58,369 bases of DNA from a virus (IMGVR_UViG_3300028859_000024:1-58369); one strand, 5' to 3'; positions 16,053 to 24,858 are shown, numbered from the stretch's first letter. The notes: generated from the letters alone by a model not told the origin. Made by a program: numbers and translations.

Positions 16053-16412
16053 TTAATCCTTTAGTTGCTTCCATCCCAGCTTTAATAAATCAGTTCTAAT
16101 TTCATCAGTAACCACTTCTTCATTAACAAACTTTGGATATCGTAATTTAATAATGTCGTCAGAACCCATTCCAGAACAATAATAATTTATATAAGTTTCG
16201 CCGCAATCTCTCAATTCAGCAACCACTGATCCTGAACCTCTCCATGAAGTTGACCAATATTCACCAACTAATATAGACTCAATATCCAATGGTTGCCATT
16301 TGCATATTAATGCAGCATATAAATTTTGAGCATAATTATCATCTTTAATTTTCTCTTTTATATATGCACTATTTTTCAGATCGTTTTTTAGATTAAATTT
16401 TTCATTCAACAT
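16053..16412 (-). CDS. Unknown protein
   Basis: This 119-aa protein has no recognised domain. The N-terminal third is charged and helical; the middle reads 'ESILVGEYWSTSWRGSGSVVAELR', beta-rich. It starts after an AGGAT site and is separated by one base from the next gene, so the genes from 16580 to 14797 are likely cotranscribed. Confidence 0.7.
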   Translation of the reverse strand: MLNEKFNLKNDLKNSAYIKEKIKDDNYAQNLYAALICKWQPLDIESILVGEYWSTSWRGSGSVVAELRDCGETYINYYCSGMGSDDIIKLRYPKFVNEEVVTDEIRTDLLKLGWKQLKD

Positions 16413-16415
16413 AAT

Positions 16416-16580
16416 TTATCCTAAATCATCATTGCAATTTTTACAACGCATATCTGGTTCAAAATTGCTAGTAAACAAAATAACTCCACACGAATGCCCT
16501 TTTAAACGACACCAAAATGCAGTCCATAAACTTACTCCTTTGGCTGGTTTAGAAAACAAATAATACAAAGTATGATACAT
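16416..16580 (-). CDS. Small zinc-ribbon-like protein
   Basis: This 54-aa frame (MYHTLYYLFS...) has Cys at residues 24 and 31 and a C-terminal RCKNCN (Cys46, Cys49). This fits a small treble-clef or ribbon-type zinc site. It starts 12 bp after a GGAG. The stop overlaps nothing, but the next gene starts 4 bp downstream. Codon use resembles its neighbours, which supports a real gene. Function unknown. Confidence 0.55.
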   Translation of the reverse strand: MYHTLYYLFSKPAKGVSLWTAFWCRLKGHSCGVILFTSNFEPDMRCKNCNDDLG

Positions 16581-16598
16581 AACTATATTTTCTCCAAT

Positions 16599-16629
16599 TA
16601 AAAGGGAATGTGTTACTCATTCCCTTTTA
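16599..16629. terminator. Hairpin between folE and the queE block
   Basis: A 12-bp perfect stem (16599-16610 with 16618-16629; TAAAAGGGAATG and its complement) with a 7-nt loop lies 64 bp downstream of the folE stop. It could end the folE transcript. The next gene starts 19 bp later with no clear promoter, so read-through or attenuation is likely. Confidence 0.7.
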
Positions 16630-16692
16630 TTTAGGACATCACGATTTAATGTGATTGCCTCCACCAGATAGTCTTTGCTATCAGTCAAGCAT

Positions 16693-17367
16693 TTATTTAG
16701 AATTAAAAAATGCCATAAATTCTGCTTTAGCGCTAGGGTTCTCTTTAAATACTCCACCCAGTCTAGAAGTAATGGTACTACTATTTTGGTCACGAATACC
16801 GCGATTGCGAACACATGAATGCTCTGCATTTATTGCTACAGCAATATTGTCTGTTTCTAAAATGTAGTTAAGAGCATAAAATATTTGTTCTGTTAATCTC
16901 TCTTGAATTTGTGGTCTTCTAGAAAAGAAATCAACAATTCTAGGAAATTTACTCAATCCCAAAATCTTATTATGTGGTATATAAGCAATGGTTGCATATC
17001 CATCAAAATTTTGGAAATGATGTTCACAAACTGAATGAACTGTTATATCTTTTACTGTTACCATTTCGTCATATAGCATCCTATTTTCGACAGTTGTACA
17101 TTTTGGAAAATTATTATAGTCCAATCCCCACATTGTTTCATACACTAACATTTTAGCAAATCTTCTGGGAGTTTCTTTCAAACTATCATCAGATAAATCT
17201 AAGTTCAACATCTTCATTATATTACGAAAATTTATTTCTATTGATTCAATTTTTTGATAATCACTATTAAAAATAGAAGAATCTGACGTAGGAGTTTCCA
17301 CACCTTTTTCTTGCAGAATTTTTTTAATAATCATTCCCAACAATGGATCAGCTTTTCCTTCGCTCAT
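16693..17367 (-). CDS. folE: GTP cyclohydrolase I
   Basis: This 224-aa protein is a clear FolE. It has 'ETPRRFAKM' near 65-73, the zinc/catalytic block 'SVCEHHF' (Cys114, His116, His117) and 'AEHSCVRNRG' with the second zinc Cys185. The enzyme converts GTP to dihydroneopterin triphosphate, the first step towards 7-deazaguanines and folate. Phages that keep it usually do so to make modified guanine for DNA. QueE and a DpdA-like transglycosylase flank it, which supports this. Its promoter is TTGACT-N17-TAATAT, followed by an AAGGA site. Confidence 0.9.
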   Translation of the reverse strand: MSEGKADPLLGMIIKKILQEKGVETPTSDSSIFNSDYQKIESIEINFRNIMKMLNLDLSDDSLKETPRRFAKMLVYETMWGLDYNNFPKCTTVENRMLYDEMVTVKDITVHSVCEHHFQNFDGYATIAYIPHNKILGLSKFPRIVDFFSRRPQIQERLTEQIFYALNYILETDNIAVAINAEHSCVRNRGIRDQNSSTITSRLGGVFKENPSAKAEFMAFFNSK

Positions 17368-17388
17368 TATTATTTTTCCTTATATCTA

Positions 17389-17417
17389 ATATTATCAAAG
17401 AAACTTATCAAAGTCAA
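17389..17417 (-). promoter_or_regulatory. sigma70 promoter of folE
   Basis: TTGACT (17417-17412), 17 bp, TAATAT (17394-17389). It adjoins the rightward late promoter at 17419-17426, so two divergent transcripts of different timing start from about 40 bp. Confidence 0.7.
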
Positions 17418-17418
17418 G

Positions 17419-17487
17419 CATAAATAATGCCAGCCACGATGCGAGAACATCTACTGACTCTAACGTTCGATAGGAGAACATCAGCAT
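17419..17487 (+). promoter_or_regulatory. Late promoter plus structured leader, second copy
   Basis: CATAAATA (17419-17426) with expected start near 17432. The leader folds as GATG/CATC (17438-17441 with 17448-17451), then TCTAA, then GTTC/GAAC (17465-17468 with 17476-17479) with the AGGAG ribosome binding site in the loop and arm, ending CATCAGCATATG. It is nearly identical in plan to 5066 and 37868. Confidence 0.65.
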
Positions 17488-17616
17488 ATGTTTATTTATA
17501 CAACGGAATATTTCATAGAAAGAGCCAATAAAATTCCAATATTAATCATTTCTTATTGTAATAAAAATAAAATAGAAAAACGTATTAAGAAATTTTTTAA
17601 TAAAATATCTTATTAA
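17488..17616 (+). CDS. 42-aa remnant of a homing endonuclease (ends fused)
   Basis: The reading frame is MFIYTTEYFIERANK followed directly by IPILIISYCNK... to the stop. The first 15 residues match the start of the endonuclease locus at 37940 (MTIYTTAYFISKS). The remaining 27 match the C-terminal tail of the same family (IPLLIIPYWNKENID at 38846 and IPLLCIPYWKQKTIN at 22691). The whole middle, including all zinc repeats and the nuclease core, is gone in frame, so the product cannot be an active nuclease. It keeps the late promoter and leader. Its 3' end overlaps the DpdA-like gene's end by 20 bp (tail to tail). Confidence 0.6.
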   Translation: MFIYTTEYFIERANKIPILIISYCNKNKIEKRIKKFFNKISY

Positions 17617-19117
17617 AAGTAGTTTGTGAATTTTTAGATTTTAATCCGCACTTCCCACGACCACGAAAGCACATCCAATATCGATCATAATCATCTATTA
17701 ATTTCATAGCTTCATCATAATGACTTGTTTGAAAAATACTGTCTATGATATCACTACAAAATAATTTATCATAATAAAGAATGGACCCATTTTTTTTATT
17801 ACTGGTTAAAGTAGTCATTACTGCTGGAAAAATACCACTATCATATTTTTTATTTGCACAATGTATAGTTTCAATATGCTCCCAAACATTGTGTGCTTGA
17901 ATTAAAGCATATGAAAATGAGTCCCAACTATTTTTAGATACTTTTCCTGATTTATTTAGTGATTTTGGTCCGTGAAAACACACATCACTAATTTTAAGTC
18001 TTGCACTAATTGGGCTATCTTCAAACTTAGAATAATAACCATCTTGTTCTCCAACCTCTTTTAATGATCGATAGTCAGTTGAATATTTTTTACCTTCGAT
18101 TCCTTTAGCAACTGAAAAAGTCCAATGATCTTTATCTTTACCTATAGTATCATAATATATTCCGCCAAATCCAGCCGTTAAAAACGGCGTGGCACAATCA
18201 TAACTAATTGTTAATTTGGGATTGTGATATTTTCTAATTGATCTTTGAATATCTGACAGCAACAAAGACCATTCTAAATCAGAATTTCCAAGAAAATGCA
18301 CCCAATCATGAACTCCAGGTTCTAATAATCCATCAAATCGGCAATCAACCAATCTTTTCAATGCCAAATGCGGTTCCCAAGCATTTTGACTTGCGAACGA
18401 CCAACCATCAAAATGATTGCTATATTGTTTTGGATCGCAAAATTTCTTCATAATACCATACCAATTATCAGATTCAGTATGATTACTTCCTTGAAGAACA
18501 TTAAGTAGTTTGCATTCTCCAGTCCTATTTTTTATAAAATACTCATTATTAATCAAAGTTGCAACAGTTGCATCATTAATAGAATTAATTCCTGTTGCTT
18601 TTCTGCTTTTTTCTGAAGAGCAAGTCCATGAAGGAATATCTAAAATAATACCATAATCTGCATAAGCTTCCATCCAAGATAAAACTTTCTCTCTCTTTTC
18701 TTTAGCTTTGGGGCAGTTTATGTCCTTCCAATCTGCTTCCCAACTACCCTTTGCTATTTGGAATCCACCAGAATCTGCCAGAACAAAACTCTGTTTTTTA
18801 TCTCTATCTCGCAACATTAATTCTTTAGAATCATATTTATTAATATCTAAATTTGCATTACCAGCACTAAAAAGATTTGGTTTATAATAAAAATATCCTA
18901 AATTCTTATTAGTCCAATTAAGACCTTCAATGCCATTTTCAAAATTAATAGGAATTCTTGCTGGATCGACAAAGTGCTTTTGCATAGCTCTTTGTCGTCC
19001 AACAAATGCACTGAAATAATTACTCACTGATGGAAGATATGCTGCCCATTTACTCAATCCATTTGAATCAAGTTGTTCTTGCCACATATCATGCTGCGGT
19101 AATTTTTCCTGATTCAA
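17597..19117 (-). CDS. dpdA: DpdA-like tRNA-guanine transglycosylase (DNA deazaguanine insertion)
   Basis: This 506-aa protein belongs to the transglycosylase superfamily. The substrate-pocket motif is 'LADSGGFQ' (Asp115). A further Asp lies in 'IILDIPSW' (Asp160), and the catalytic nucleophile is probably Asp307 in 'YDCATP'. It lacks the C-terminal zinc site arrangement of bacterial Tgt and is longer, as are phage DpdA proteins, which swap guanine in DNA for a deazaguanine. FolE and QueE nearby supply the precursor path. The start is TTG, since an in-frame stop (TAG) lies just upstream and an AGGAG site is 6 bp before it. Confidence 0.75.
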   Translation of the reverse strand: MNQEKLPQHDMWQEQLDSNGLSKWAAYLPSVSNYFSAFVGRQRAMQKHFVDPARIPINFENGIEGLNWTNKNLGYFYYKPNLFSAGNANLDINKYDSKELMLRDRDKKQSFVLADSGGFQIAKGSWEADWKDINCPKAKEKREKVLSWMEAYADYGIILDIPSWTCSSEKSRKATGINSINDATVATLINNEYFIKNRTGECKLLNVLQGSNHTESDNWYGIMKKFCDPKQYSNHFDGWSFASQNAWEPHLALKRLVDCRFDGLLEPGVHDWVHFLGNSDLEWSLLLSDIQRSIRKYHNPKLTISYDCATPFLTAGFGGIYYDTIGKDKDHWTFSVAKGIEGKKYSTDYRSLKEVGEQDGYYSKFEDSPISARLKISDVCFHGPKSLNKSGKVSKNSWDSFSYALIQAHNVWEHIETIHCANKKYDSGIFPAVMTTLTSNKKNGSILYYDKLFCSDIIDSIFQTSHYDEAMKLIDDYDRYWMCFRGRGKCGLKSKNSQTTFNKIFY

Positions 19118-19177
19118 AATATTCTCCTAGTTACTATCTTTTGGATCCCAATACAAGTAGTTCCATAGTTACCTCAT

Positions 19178-19900
19178 TTACTTGCAAGATGCAAGAATTG
19201 TGTATTGATGGACTGCCAAACCGCTCGTTACTGTAATTTGCATTGCACCAGCATCTGAAATCTTCATAACTTTGTCGCCAGTGAGATTCAAAATCCCTTG
19301 AACGTGAGAAAGTGGCCAATCTCGGGGAGTATTTAGTTTTCCAGGAATACCAGAAGAAAATACAAATTCGCCAGTATGAGTACTATGATCGCCAATTGAA
19401 AAATACAAATTATTCTTGTCAACCTTAGCATTAAATGTCCCTTCTGTAGCACCTGCTGCTTGCGACTGAAATTTTAATTTCTGAATAGCATTCTGCGTCG
19501 GAACAAAAGAAACATCCCAATTGATATTCTTTCTAATTTTTGTGGGAATTTGAGTTTCAATTACTTCTTTGCTCATAAATCGATAGTCATTTCTGAAATC
19601 TCGATTAGCATTTTGAAATGAAATTCCAACTGGAACATCATTTGTTTTAGTTATCTGAATAAATGCATTTGATTTATATTCAGGAATGGATAGAATTGTG
19701 TTCAATCTACCAAGGTCATGCAACCCAAAAACACCTTCCAATTCAGAAACTGGTTTAATAAATTGTGAATTCAAAACCACTGATTGATCAGCAGCAATGC
19801 TATTTAATTCAGTTGTTGTATCAGTCCCTGTAACTTTAACTAGTTCGAGAAAACCCAAACCATTTGTATATTCCAATATTTCTTTTAATGCATCAATCAT
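19178..19900 (-). CDS. Sliding clamp (T4 gp45-like)
   Basis: This 240-aa protein resembles T4 gp45 (228 aa), the trimeric processivity clamp. It has 'FLELVKVTGTD', then 'VFGLHDLGRLNTILSI' near 79-94, then 'YFSIGDHSTHTGEF', a pattern seen in gp45 relatives. In T4 the clamp also couples replication to late transcription, by contacting the late sigma factor and coactivator; the TATAAATA promoters in this window suggest the same. The gene is next to DNA polymerase and has the only fully consensus sigma70 promoter with a normal leader here (19939). Confidence 0.8.
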   Translation of the reverse strand: MIDALKEILEYTNGLGFLELVKVTGTDTTTELNSIAADQSVVLNSQFIKPVSELEGVFGLHDLGRLNTILSIPEYKSNAFIQITKTNDVPVGISFQNANRDFRNDYRFMSKEVIETQIPTKIRKNINWDVSFVPTQNAIQKLKFQSQAAGATEGTFNAKVDKNNLYFSIGDHSTHTGEFVFSSGIPGKLNTPRDWPLSHVQGILNLTGDKVMKISDAGAMQITVTSGLAVHQYTILASCK

Positions 19901-19938
19901 AATTTTTCCTTTATTATTTATATAAATTCTATGTTTTA

Positions 19939-19967
19939 ATTATATGTTTATTTGGCAGAAATGTCAA
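19939..19967 (-). promoter_or_regulatory. Perfect consensus sigma70 promoter of the clamp gene
   Basis: TTGACA (19967-19962), 17 bp, TATAAT (19944-19939). Both boxes match consensus exactly. The promoter ends just before the polymerase stop region and gives a leader with AAAGG before the ATG at 19900. Confidence 0.85.
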
Positions 19968-19972
19968 TGAAA

Positions 19973-22642
19973 TTATGAAAAGAAATCCTCAAAAGTAGTG
20001 TGTTGCTGAGTTGCTTTTTTAATTCTTTCCCAACTTGGTAGTTTTCCAAGAAGATTTTCTATTTTTTTATCAACCACTGAAGCTAACGCAGAATCAGAAT
20101 CAATAGGAAGTTTAGTAAACCAATCAGGCAAATGAGCTTCATCAATGGGATATGCTACAGAAGTCATCCCCAAAATATTATTTTTAAGCTGAACTACCAC
20201 ACATTTCATTCCATCTGTTATGCGAGTATGGATATTATCATTATTCATTTCCCGTAAATTATTCCAATTTATCGCTGCTCTTGCATGACCTGGGACTCTG
20301 CTTCCTTTTCCTGATTTAACTTGAGCAGTATACATCGTCAAATTATTGACTCTCTTTGGTGTACCTTGTTCCCATAATGGCAAATTCTTAAATTTGTTTC
20401 TAAAATTATTAATTTTTTGAATTAGTATTTCTTCACTGCCATCTTTCAGCAAATCTAAAAGAATTTCAGTAAGAAATTTTTGGCAAATCTCTGGAGTATC
20501 GCTACGTCTTAAATCCAATCCCATTGCTTTTAGTTTAAGATGGTCATCATCATACCAGTTTCCATCTTTAAACATATTTAAAATTGCATAACGTTTTTTT
20601 GTCATATAAATTCCGCGATAACCAACAGATTCACATACTGCTTTAATTAAAGACCCATATTTTTCTGGACAATTAAATGCTTTCTCCATAAATGATTGGA
20701 ATGATTCATTTACTTTATCTCCAATTGCCAAATAAAGTTGCACTGCTATTTCTTTATTCCACTCTGTATGGCCAGCAGCAACTAATGGTTTCATTATTGG
20801 CCATGCTGAAAAATTGCTTGAATCAGTATCAGCGTAGCATATTGCATCACCTTTATAATTATACTCTCCAGTTATACATTCATTAATAAAAGAATTCATA
20901 TGTTTACAAATTGTTCTACCAGATAACGTAATACTTTGTCCAACCCTATTATCACTAAATCTAGATGCTGGGTTAGATATTGCCCCATATCCAGAATTAA
21001 GTTGAATTTTTTTTACATGTTGCAATCTATCATAATATATTTTTTCGCTTGGAACGATTGACTCTGCTTTAATTTTTTGATATTCTTTTCTAATTTTATA
21101 CCAGTGAGCGAAAAGACCTGGAACTATAGCATCTCTTTCATATGTAAAAATTGTACCATTTGCGCTTAACATCCATTTTTGATCACTATTGAAAATCAAA
21201 TCATAACATTGTTTTGCTGTTATAGTATCGCTTTTTCCTGAATCTTCCCAATCAATAGTAATATCTATTCCTGATTTTTGGTCCATTACTGCTTGATATT
21301 CCAGAGAACTAAATTGTTCTTCCCAAGCATGAGCATAGGTCATATTTGAAACTTTCTTAAATTTATCTTGAATATAATTATCTGTTATAACTGGACGTAA
21401 CTGGCCAACAATGGTTTCAATTCCCATATTCATTGCCCGCAATGCAGAGGGATACAGACTATTAATATCAATTACCCCAATCCATTCGTGCATTCCAACT
21501 TTAGGATCAGCTACATAAGCCCCAACAATTCCACGATCTTCACTTGAACCAATATATTTCCCTTTATTTGGAACAACCAATCCTAATTCATGAGCCCTAT
21601 TAACAACTGCTTGATCAAAAGTCGCAACAGTCCCCAAACAAGTTGGCAATAAAGTTGTTGTGTCATGCGCCACTTCATTTAATAATAAAATGAATTTTAA
21701 TTTTTCTTCTAATTCTGATAAAAGAATTACATCTTGCCTATTATATTCGATAAATTTTTCAAAATCATTATTATATAATGAATCCAACGAACCAGAATAA
21801 ACAGTTTTACTTTTTCCTAATTCATATTCAGCAATGGCATTTAAACTATAACTGTGGCGCTCTTCATATGTATATTTTCTATATAAATCCAAAAGATCAA
21901 TATGAACTCTTCCAACTAACTCATACGTGTTAATTTCTTTTCCATATTTTTCTACTTTTGATGCTTTGGGTTTTTCATTCCAAAAACAAAATCTTCTCGT
22001 ATCGTTGATGCTCATAATTCTGGCAACTCGATTAATCAAATACGGTAAGTCAAATCCTTCAGAATTCCAACCACTCAAAATATCAGCATCTTGAATTAAA
22101 TCCAATGTTGTGTTGAGCATTTCAATTTCAGATTCAAAAACAAAAGTATTTTCAAATTTCTCAGCTATTTTTTGTGCTTTTTCAAATGAAATTGTTTTAG
22201 GTGGAACTGCCAATGTAACTAATTGATTTAACCATTCTAATTTCAAAGTAATTGATGTTATTATATTAAAAGGATCTTCAATTGGAGCATAACCGCTTTT
22301 TTCTTGATCAAAATCGCATTCAATATCAATAAAGCAAATATTTAAATCTGGCGCTGGTTTGCTTTTATAATTAGAAGAAAGACATTTAAAAACTAAATTT
22401 AGATCGCTCTCCCAAAGTTTTTTTCCTTTTAAAATAGCAAGTTCTTTATAAAATTCACTACTAGATTTCGGAATTATCTTAGTTACAGGAGTATTATAAA
22501 TTGTTTTGTGATTTCCATTTGGATCATCTATATAAAAAGAATAATCCACAGGATATGTATTAAATATCCTTTTTCCATTAACTCTCTCCGCAACATCTAT
22601 GCAATTAGTTTTTTTGTTTTGTATTGCTGATATATATGACAT
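19973..22642 (-). CDS. Family B DNA polymerase (T4 gp43-like)
   Basis: This 889-aa protein is close in length to T4 gp43 (898). The 3'-5' exonuclease is intact: DIE at 106-108, 'GWNSEGFDLPYL' (191-202) and 'YNRQDVILL' (about 300-308). The polymerase motifs follow: 'DINSLYPSA' (Asp392), 'KIQLNSGYGAISNP' and the catalytic 'YADTDSS' near 610. The last residues form a short hydrophobic tail of the sort that binds the clamp. No intein or intron is apparent. The start is 6 bp from a TATAAT -10 box, so the transcript is probably leaderless. Confidence 0.93.
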   Translation of the reverse strand: MSYISAIQNKKTNCIDVAERVNGKRIFNTYPVDYSFYIDDPNGNHKTIYNTPVTKIIPKSSSEFYKELAILKGKKLWESDLNLVFKCLSSNYKSKPAPDLNICFIDIECDFDQEKSGYAPIEDPFNIITSITLKLEWLNQLVTLAVPPKTISFEKAQKIAEKFENTFVFESEIEMLNTTLDLIQDADILSGWNSEGFDLPYLINRVARIMSINDTRRFCFWNEKPKASKVEKYGKEINTYELVGRVHIDLLDLYRKYTYEERHSYSLNAIAEYELGKSKTVYSGSLDSLYNNDFEKFIEYNRQDVILLSELEEKLKFILLLNEVAHDTTTLLPTCLGTVATFDQAVVNRAHELGLVVPNKGKYIGSSEDRGIVGAYVADPKVGMHEWIGVIDINSLYPSALRAMNMGIETIVGQLRPVITDNYIQDKFKKVSNMTYAHAWEEQFSSLEYQAVMDQKSGIDITIDWEDSGKSDTITAKQCYDLIFNSDQKWMLSANGTIFTYERDAIVPGLFAHWYKIRKEYQKIKAESIVPSEKIYYDRLQHVKKIQLNSGYGAISNPASRFSDNRVGQSITLSGRTICKHMNSFINECITGEYNYKGDAICYADTDSSNFSAWPIMKPLVAAGHTEWNKEIAVQLYLAIGDKVNESFQSFMEKAFNCPEKYGSLIKAVCESVGYRGIYMTKKRYAILNMFKDGNWYDDDHLKLKAMGLDLRRSDTPEICQKFLTEILLDLLKDGSEEILIQKINNFRNKFKNLPLWEQGTPKRVNNLTMYTAQVKSGKGSRVPGHARAAINWNNLREMNNDNIHTRITDGMKCVVVQLKNNILGMTSVAYPIDEAHLPDWFTKLPIDSDSALASVVDKKIENLLGKLPSWERIKKATQQHTTFEDFFS

Positions 22643-22648
22643 AGTAAA

Positions 22649-22677
22649 ATTATACCTTATATTTTATTTAAAGTAAA
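22649..22677 (-). promoter_or_regulatory. Leaderless-type promoter of DNA polymerase
   Basis: TTTACT (22677-22672), 17 bp, TATAAT (22654-22649), 6 bp, then ATG at 22642. The -35 is weak, the -10 perfect. Confidence 0.65.
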
Positions 22678-22690
22678 GATAAATAAATTA

Positions 22691-23839
22691 TTAAAATTTT
22701 AAAGTTAGAATAAATTCGTCGAGTATTTTATTAATAGTCTTTTGCTTCCAATAAGGAATACATAACAAAGGAATTTTATTATTAAAACAAAAATCAAATT
22801 TTATTTGATCATTTCTTTGTTGATTTTTAAATGTTATTTCTCCACCAAACAATTCTATAGATTTGTAATGCTGGCCACCTTGAAATTCTATAAGTGCTAT
22901 TAATTTGTTATCTTTATTTCTTAAACCAAAATCAAATGGTAAACTTTTTATATTCTTGCAATCATTAAATTTTATTTGCGAATTAAAGCTAATATTATTA
23001 GTCTTTAAATAATTTCTAATCAATAATTCCCCATTAGATAATTTACAATTTTGGCACCCATTTCCAGATAAATGACTGCCAATTGTTTGAACAAAGACTC
23101 CATGATCAGGACATATTATTTTAACTTTTTGACTGAATTTTTTATATTCATTGATTAAATTATACTGATATCTGAAATTATGTACTATATTTGCTCTATT
23201 GATAATATCAACTATATTCCCTCTCAATTTATCACTAGTAGATTCTCTCCCACACTCTAAGCAATTTTCTCCAGCTAAATGATTATTAGGAGTTTGCCAG
23301 AAACTTCCATGAGTTTTACAAATAATTTCTATATTAGCTTTATCACCGAGATATATAGATTTTGAATAATCATATCTAAAATTGTGAATTTTATTTGCAT
23401 ATTTAATAAATTGTTCTAGTGTTTTTAGCCGTAAAATTCCACCAAGTTTATTAGAACATTGAATACAACCATGGCCATGTTTATGACTATCAGCAGTAAT
23501 CCAAAATTCTCCATGAATGAGGCATATTATACATACTTTATTTCTAATAATAGAATATGTTTCTGTAACTTTAGAATAATCATATTTATTGTTATATAAA
23601 GAATTACAAAAAGTAATAAATTCGTCTACTGATTTTCTGGGACGATTATTTTTAGAACATTCAAAACAGTCATGACCTTTCATATGATTTGCTGGATTAA
23701 CCAATAAATCTCCGTGAATTGGGCAAATAACGCATATATTAGTATTATTATTAATATATACTGATTTTTGATAACCAAATTTACTATTATGAGCAATATT
23801 TGATTTTTTTATAAAGATCGCTGTGGTATTTGCCCGCAT
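22691..23839 (-). CDS. Homing endonuclease with zinc-ribbon repeats and PD-(D/E)XK-type end
   Basis: This 382-aa protein has four repeats of about 65 residues, each with the pattern HNFRYDYSK ... I.C..HG.F......H..G..C..C (DUF723-like, treble-clef pairs). The C-terminal domain ends in 'LPFDFGL' and 'LIEFQGGQHY', the motif of Vsr/PD-(D/E)XK-like nucleases. It ends 'IPLLCIPYWKQ'. It is the full-length model for the truncated relatives at 17488 and 37940. It is inserted between the polymerase and the DsbA-like gene, with its own GGAA site and no late leader. Confidence 0.8.
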   Translation of the reverse strand: MRANTTAIFIKKSNIAHNSKFGYQKSVYINNNTNICVICPIHGDLLVNPANHMKGHDCFECSKNNRPRKSVDEFITFCNSLYNNKYDYSKVTETYSIIRNKVCIICLIHGEFWITADSHKHGHGCIQCSNKLGGILRLKTLEQFIKYANKIHNFRYDYSKSIYLGDKANIEIICKTHGSFWQTPNNHLAGENCLECGRESTSDKLRGNIVDIINRANIVHNFRYQYNLINEYKKFSQKVKIICPDHGVFVQTIGSHLSGNGCQNCKLSNGELLIRNYLKTNNISFNSQIKFNDCKNIKSLPFDFGLRNKDNKLIALIEFQGGQHYKSIELFGGEITFKNQQRNDQIKFDFCFNNKIPLLCIPYWKQKTINKILDEFILTLKF

Positions 23840-23854
23840 TATTAAGTTTCCGTA

Positions 23855-24115
23855 TTATTTGCGTCCAATAGCTGTAAGAATAGCTTCCAAATCTTTTAAA
23901 TCTTCTTCGTGATCTTTAAAATTACCTTTATGAGCCACTGTAATAGCAGTCTTTAACAGCTTCGCTGGAATCTGAAGTTCCTCTGAAATGGCTTTAACTG
24001 TTTCATTCATGCCTTCATTTAATGATTCCACTTCCTCTTTTACTTTAACTCCTTCATATACCAAATCTTTCAATCTTTGAATTTCTGCTGGTCCTAATGC
24101 TTGTGTCAATGCCAT
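23855..24115 (-). CDS. DsbA-like small DNA-binding protein
   Basis: This 86-aa protein (start MALTQALG) is helical and resembles T4 DsbA (89 aa), a double-stranded DNA-binding protein that enhances late transcription. The likely core is 'ISEELQIPAKLLKTAI..AHKGNFKDHEEDLKDL', comparable to the T4 region around its KLFNRL..YHK segment. The start at 24115 is chosen because AAAGGAGC lies 6 bp upstream; a longer frame to 24169 has no such signal. The assignment is by length, charge and pattern and needs a profile check. Confidence 0.55.
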   Translation of the reverse strand: MALTQALGPAEIQRLKDLVYEGVKVKEEVESLNEGMNETVKAISEELQIPAKLLKTAITVAHKGNFKDHEEDLKDLEAILTAIGRK

Positions 24116-24185
24116 ATTAATGCTCCTTTGTTTATAATTAATTGTATCATGAGTCGTGTTTAATAGCAATAATATTTATTAAAGC

Positions 24186-24193
24186 AATAAATA
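24186..24193 (+). promoter_or_regulatory. Late promoter 5 bp before a start codon
   Basis: AATAAATA (24186-24193), then CTTAT, then ATG at 24199. This is one of six copies of the box-N5-ATG arrangement in the window. Confidence 0.65.
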
Positions 24194-24198
24194 CTTAT

Positions 24199-24858
24199 AT
24201 GCTTATAAATGAATTCTACAAACCGAAAATATCTAAGAGCGCAACTTATGCTATAACGAATCATCTTTTCAATAATCCTCTTAATATTCCATATTTAAAA
24301 AATCAACTTGAAAAATTTGGTTGGAAATTGGAAGGATCCGGTGTTTATAGTTCGGTTTGGAGTAATCCCAAAAAATCATATATCCTTAAAATAAATAAAA
24401 TACCAGATCCTGGATTTGATCATTATGTTTCTGTTATTAAAGGAAGTAGAAATCCACATTTTCCAAAAATTAGTGATAGAAGACAAATATTTATTACAGG
24501 AAGAAGTTATTATGCATATTTAATTGAAAAATTAGAGGAATTTCCAAATAGAGCTACTGCTGAAGATTATGCATCTATGTTCAATTTTGTAATTAATCTT
24601 AATATGGAAGAAAAACCTTTAGAATCACTAATTGAAGAGTATGGAGCAATTCCTGAAATATTCAAAAAACAACCAAAATTAATTAAAGCATTGCGTATAG
24701 TTAGCTATGAATCTAAACCATTTTTTAGGATTGATTTGCATGACGAAAATTTTATGCAAAGAAAAGATGGAACAATTGTAATAACTGATCCATACATTGG
24801 GGGTTATAATGAAACTAGACGAATATTCAAAAACGAGAATACCAGCCAAATTTTCTAA
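24199..24858 (+). CDS. Kinase-like protein 1, tagged N-terminus
   Basis: This 219-aa protein shows a compact kinase-like fold: a glycine-rich loop 'GSGVYSSVWSN' near 51-61, the lysine strand 'SYILKINKI', and the catalytic loop 'DLHDENFMQRKDGT' with 'VITDPY' standing for the metal-binding Asp. It lacks an activation segment and ends soon after that Asp, like its paralogues at 24809, 26416 and 27015. It starts MLINEF after a leaderless late promoter. The frame runs on past the usual end into the start of the next gene (50-bp overlap), so its last 20 residues are a read-through tail. Substrate unknown; protein or small-molecule phosphotransfer are both possible. Confidence 0.7.
   Translation: MLINEFYKPKISKSATYAITNHLFNNPLNIPYLKNQLEKFGWKLEGSGVYSSVWSNPKKSYILKINKIPDPGFDHYVSVIKGSRNPHFPKISDRRQIFITGRSYYAYLIEKLEEFPNRATAEDYASMFNFVINLNMEEKPLESLIEEYGAIPEIFKKQPKLIKALRIVSYESKPFFRIDLHDENFMQRKDGTIVITDPYIGGYNETRRIFKNENTSQIF

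Noticed and set aside
15653-16412. Genes next to queE as QueD or QueC
   Set aside because: No His-rich QueD zinc motif and no SGG.DS nucleotide loop of QueC can be seen.
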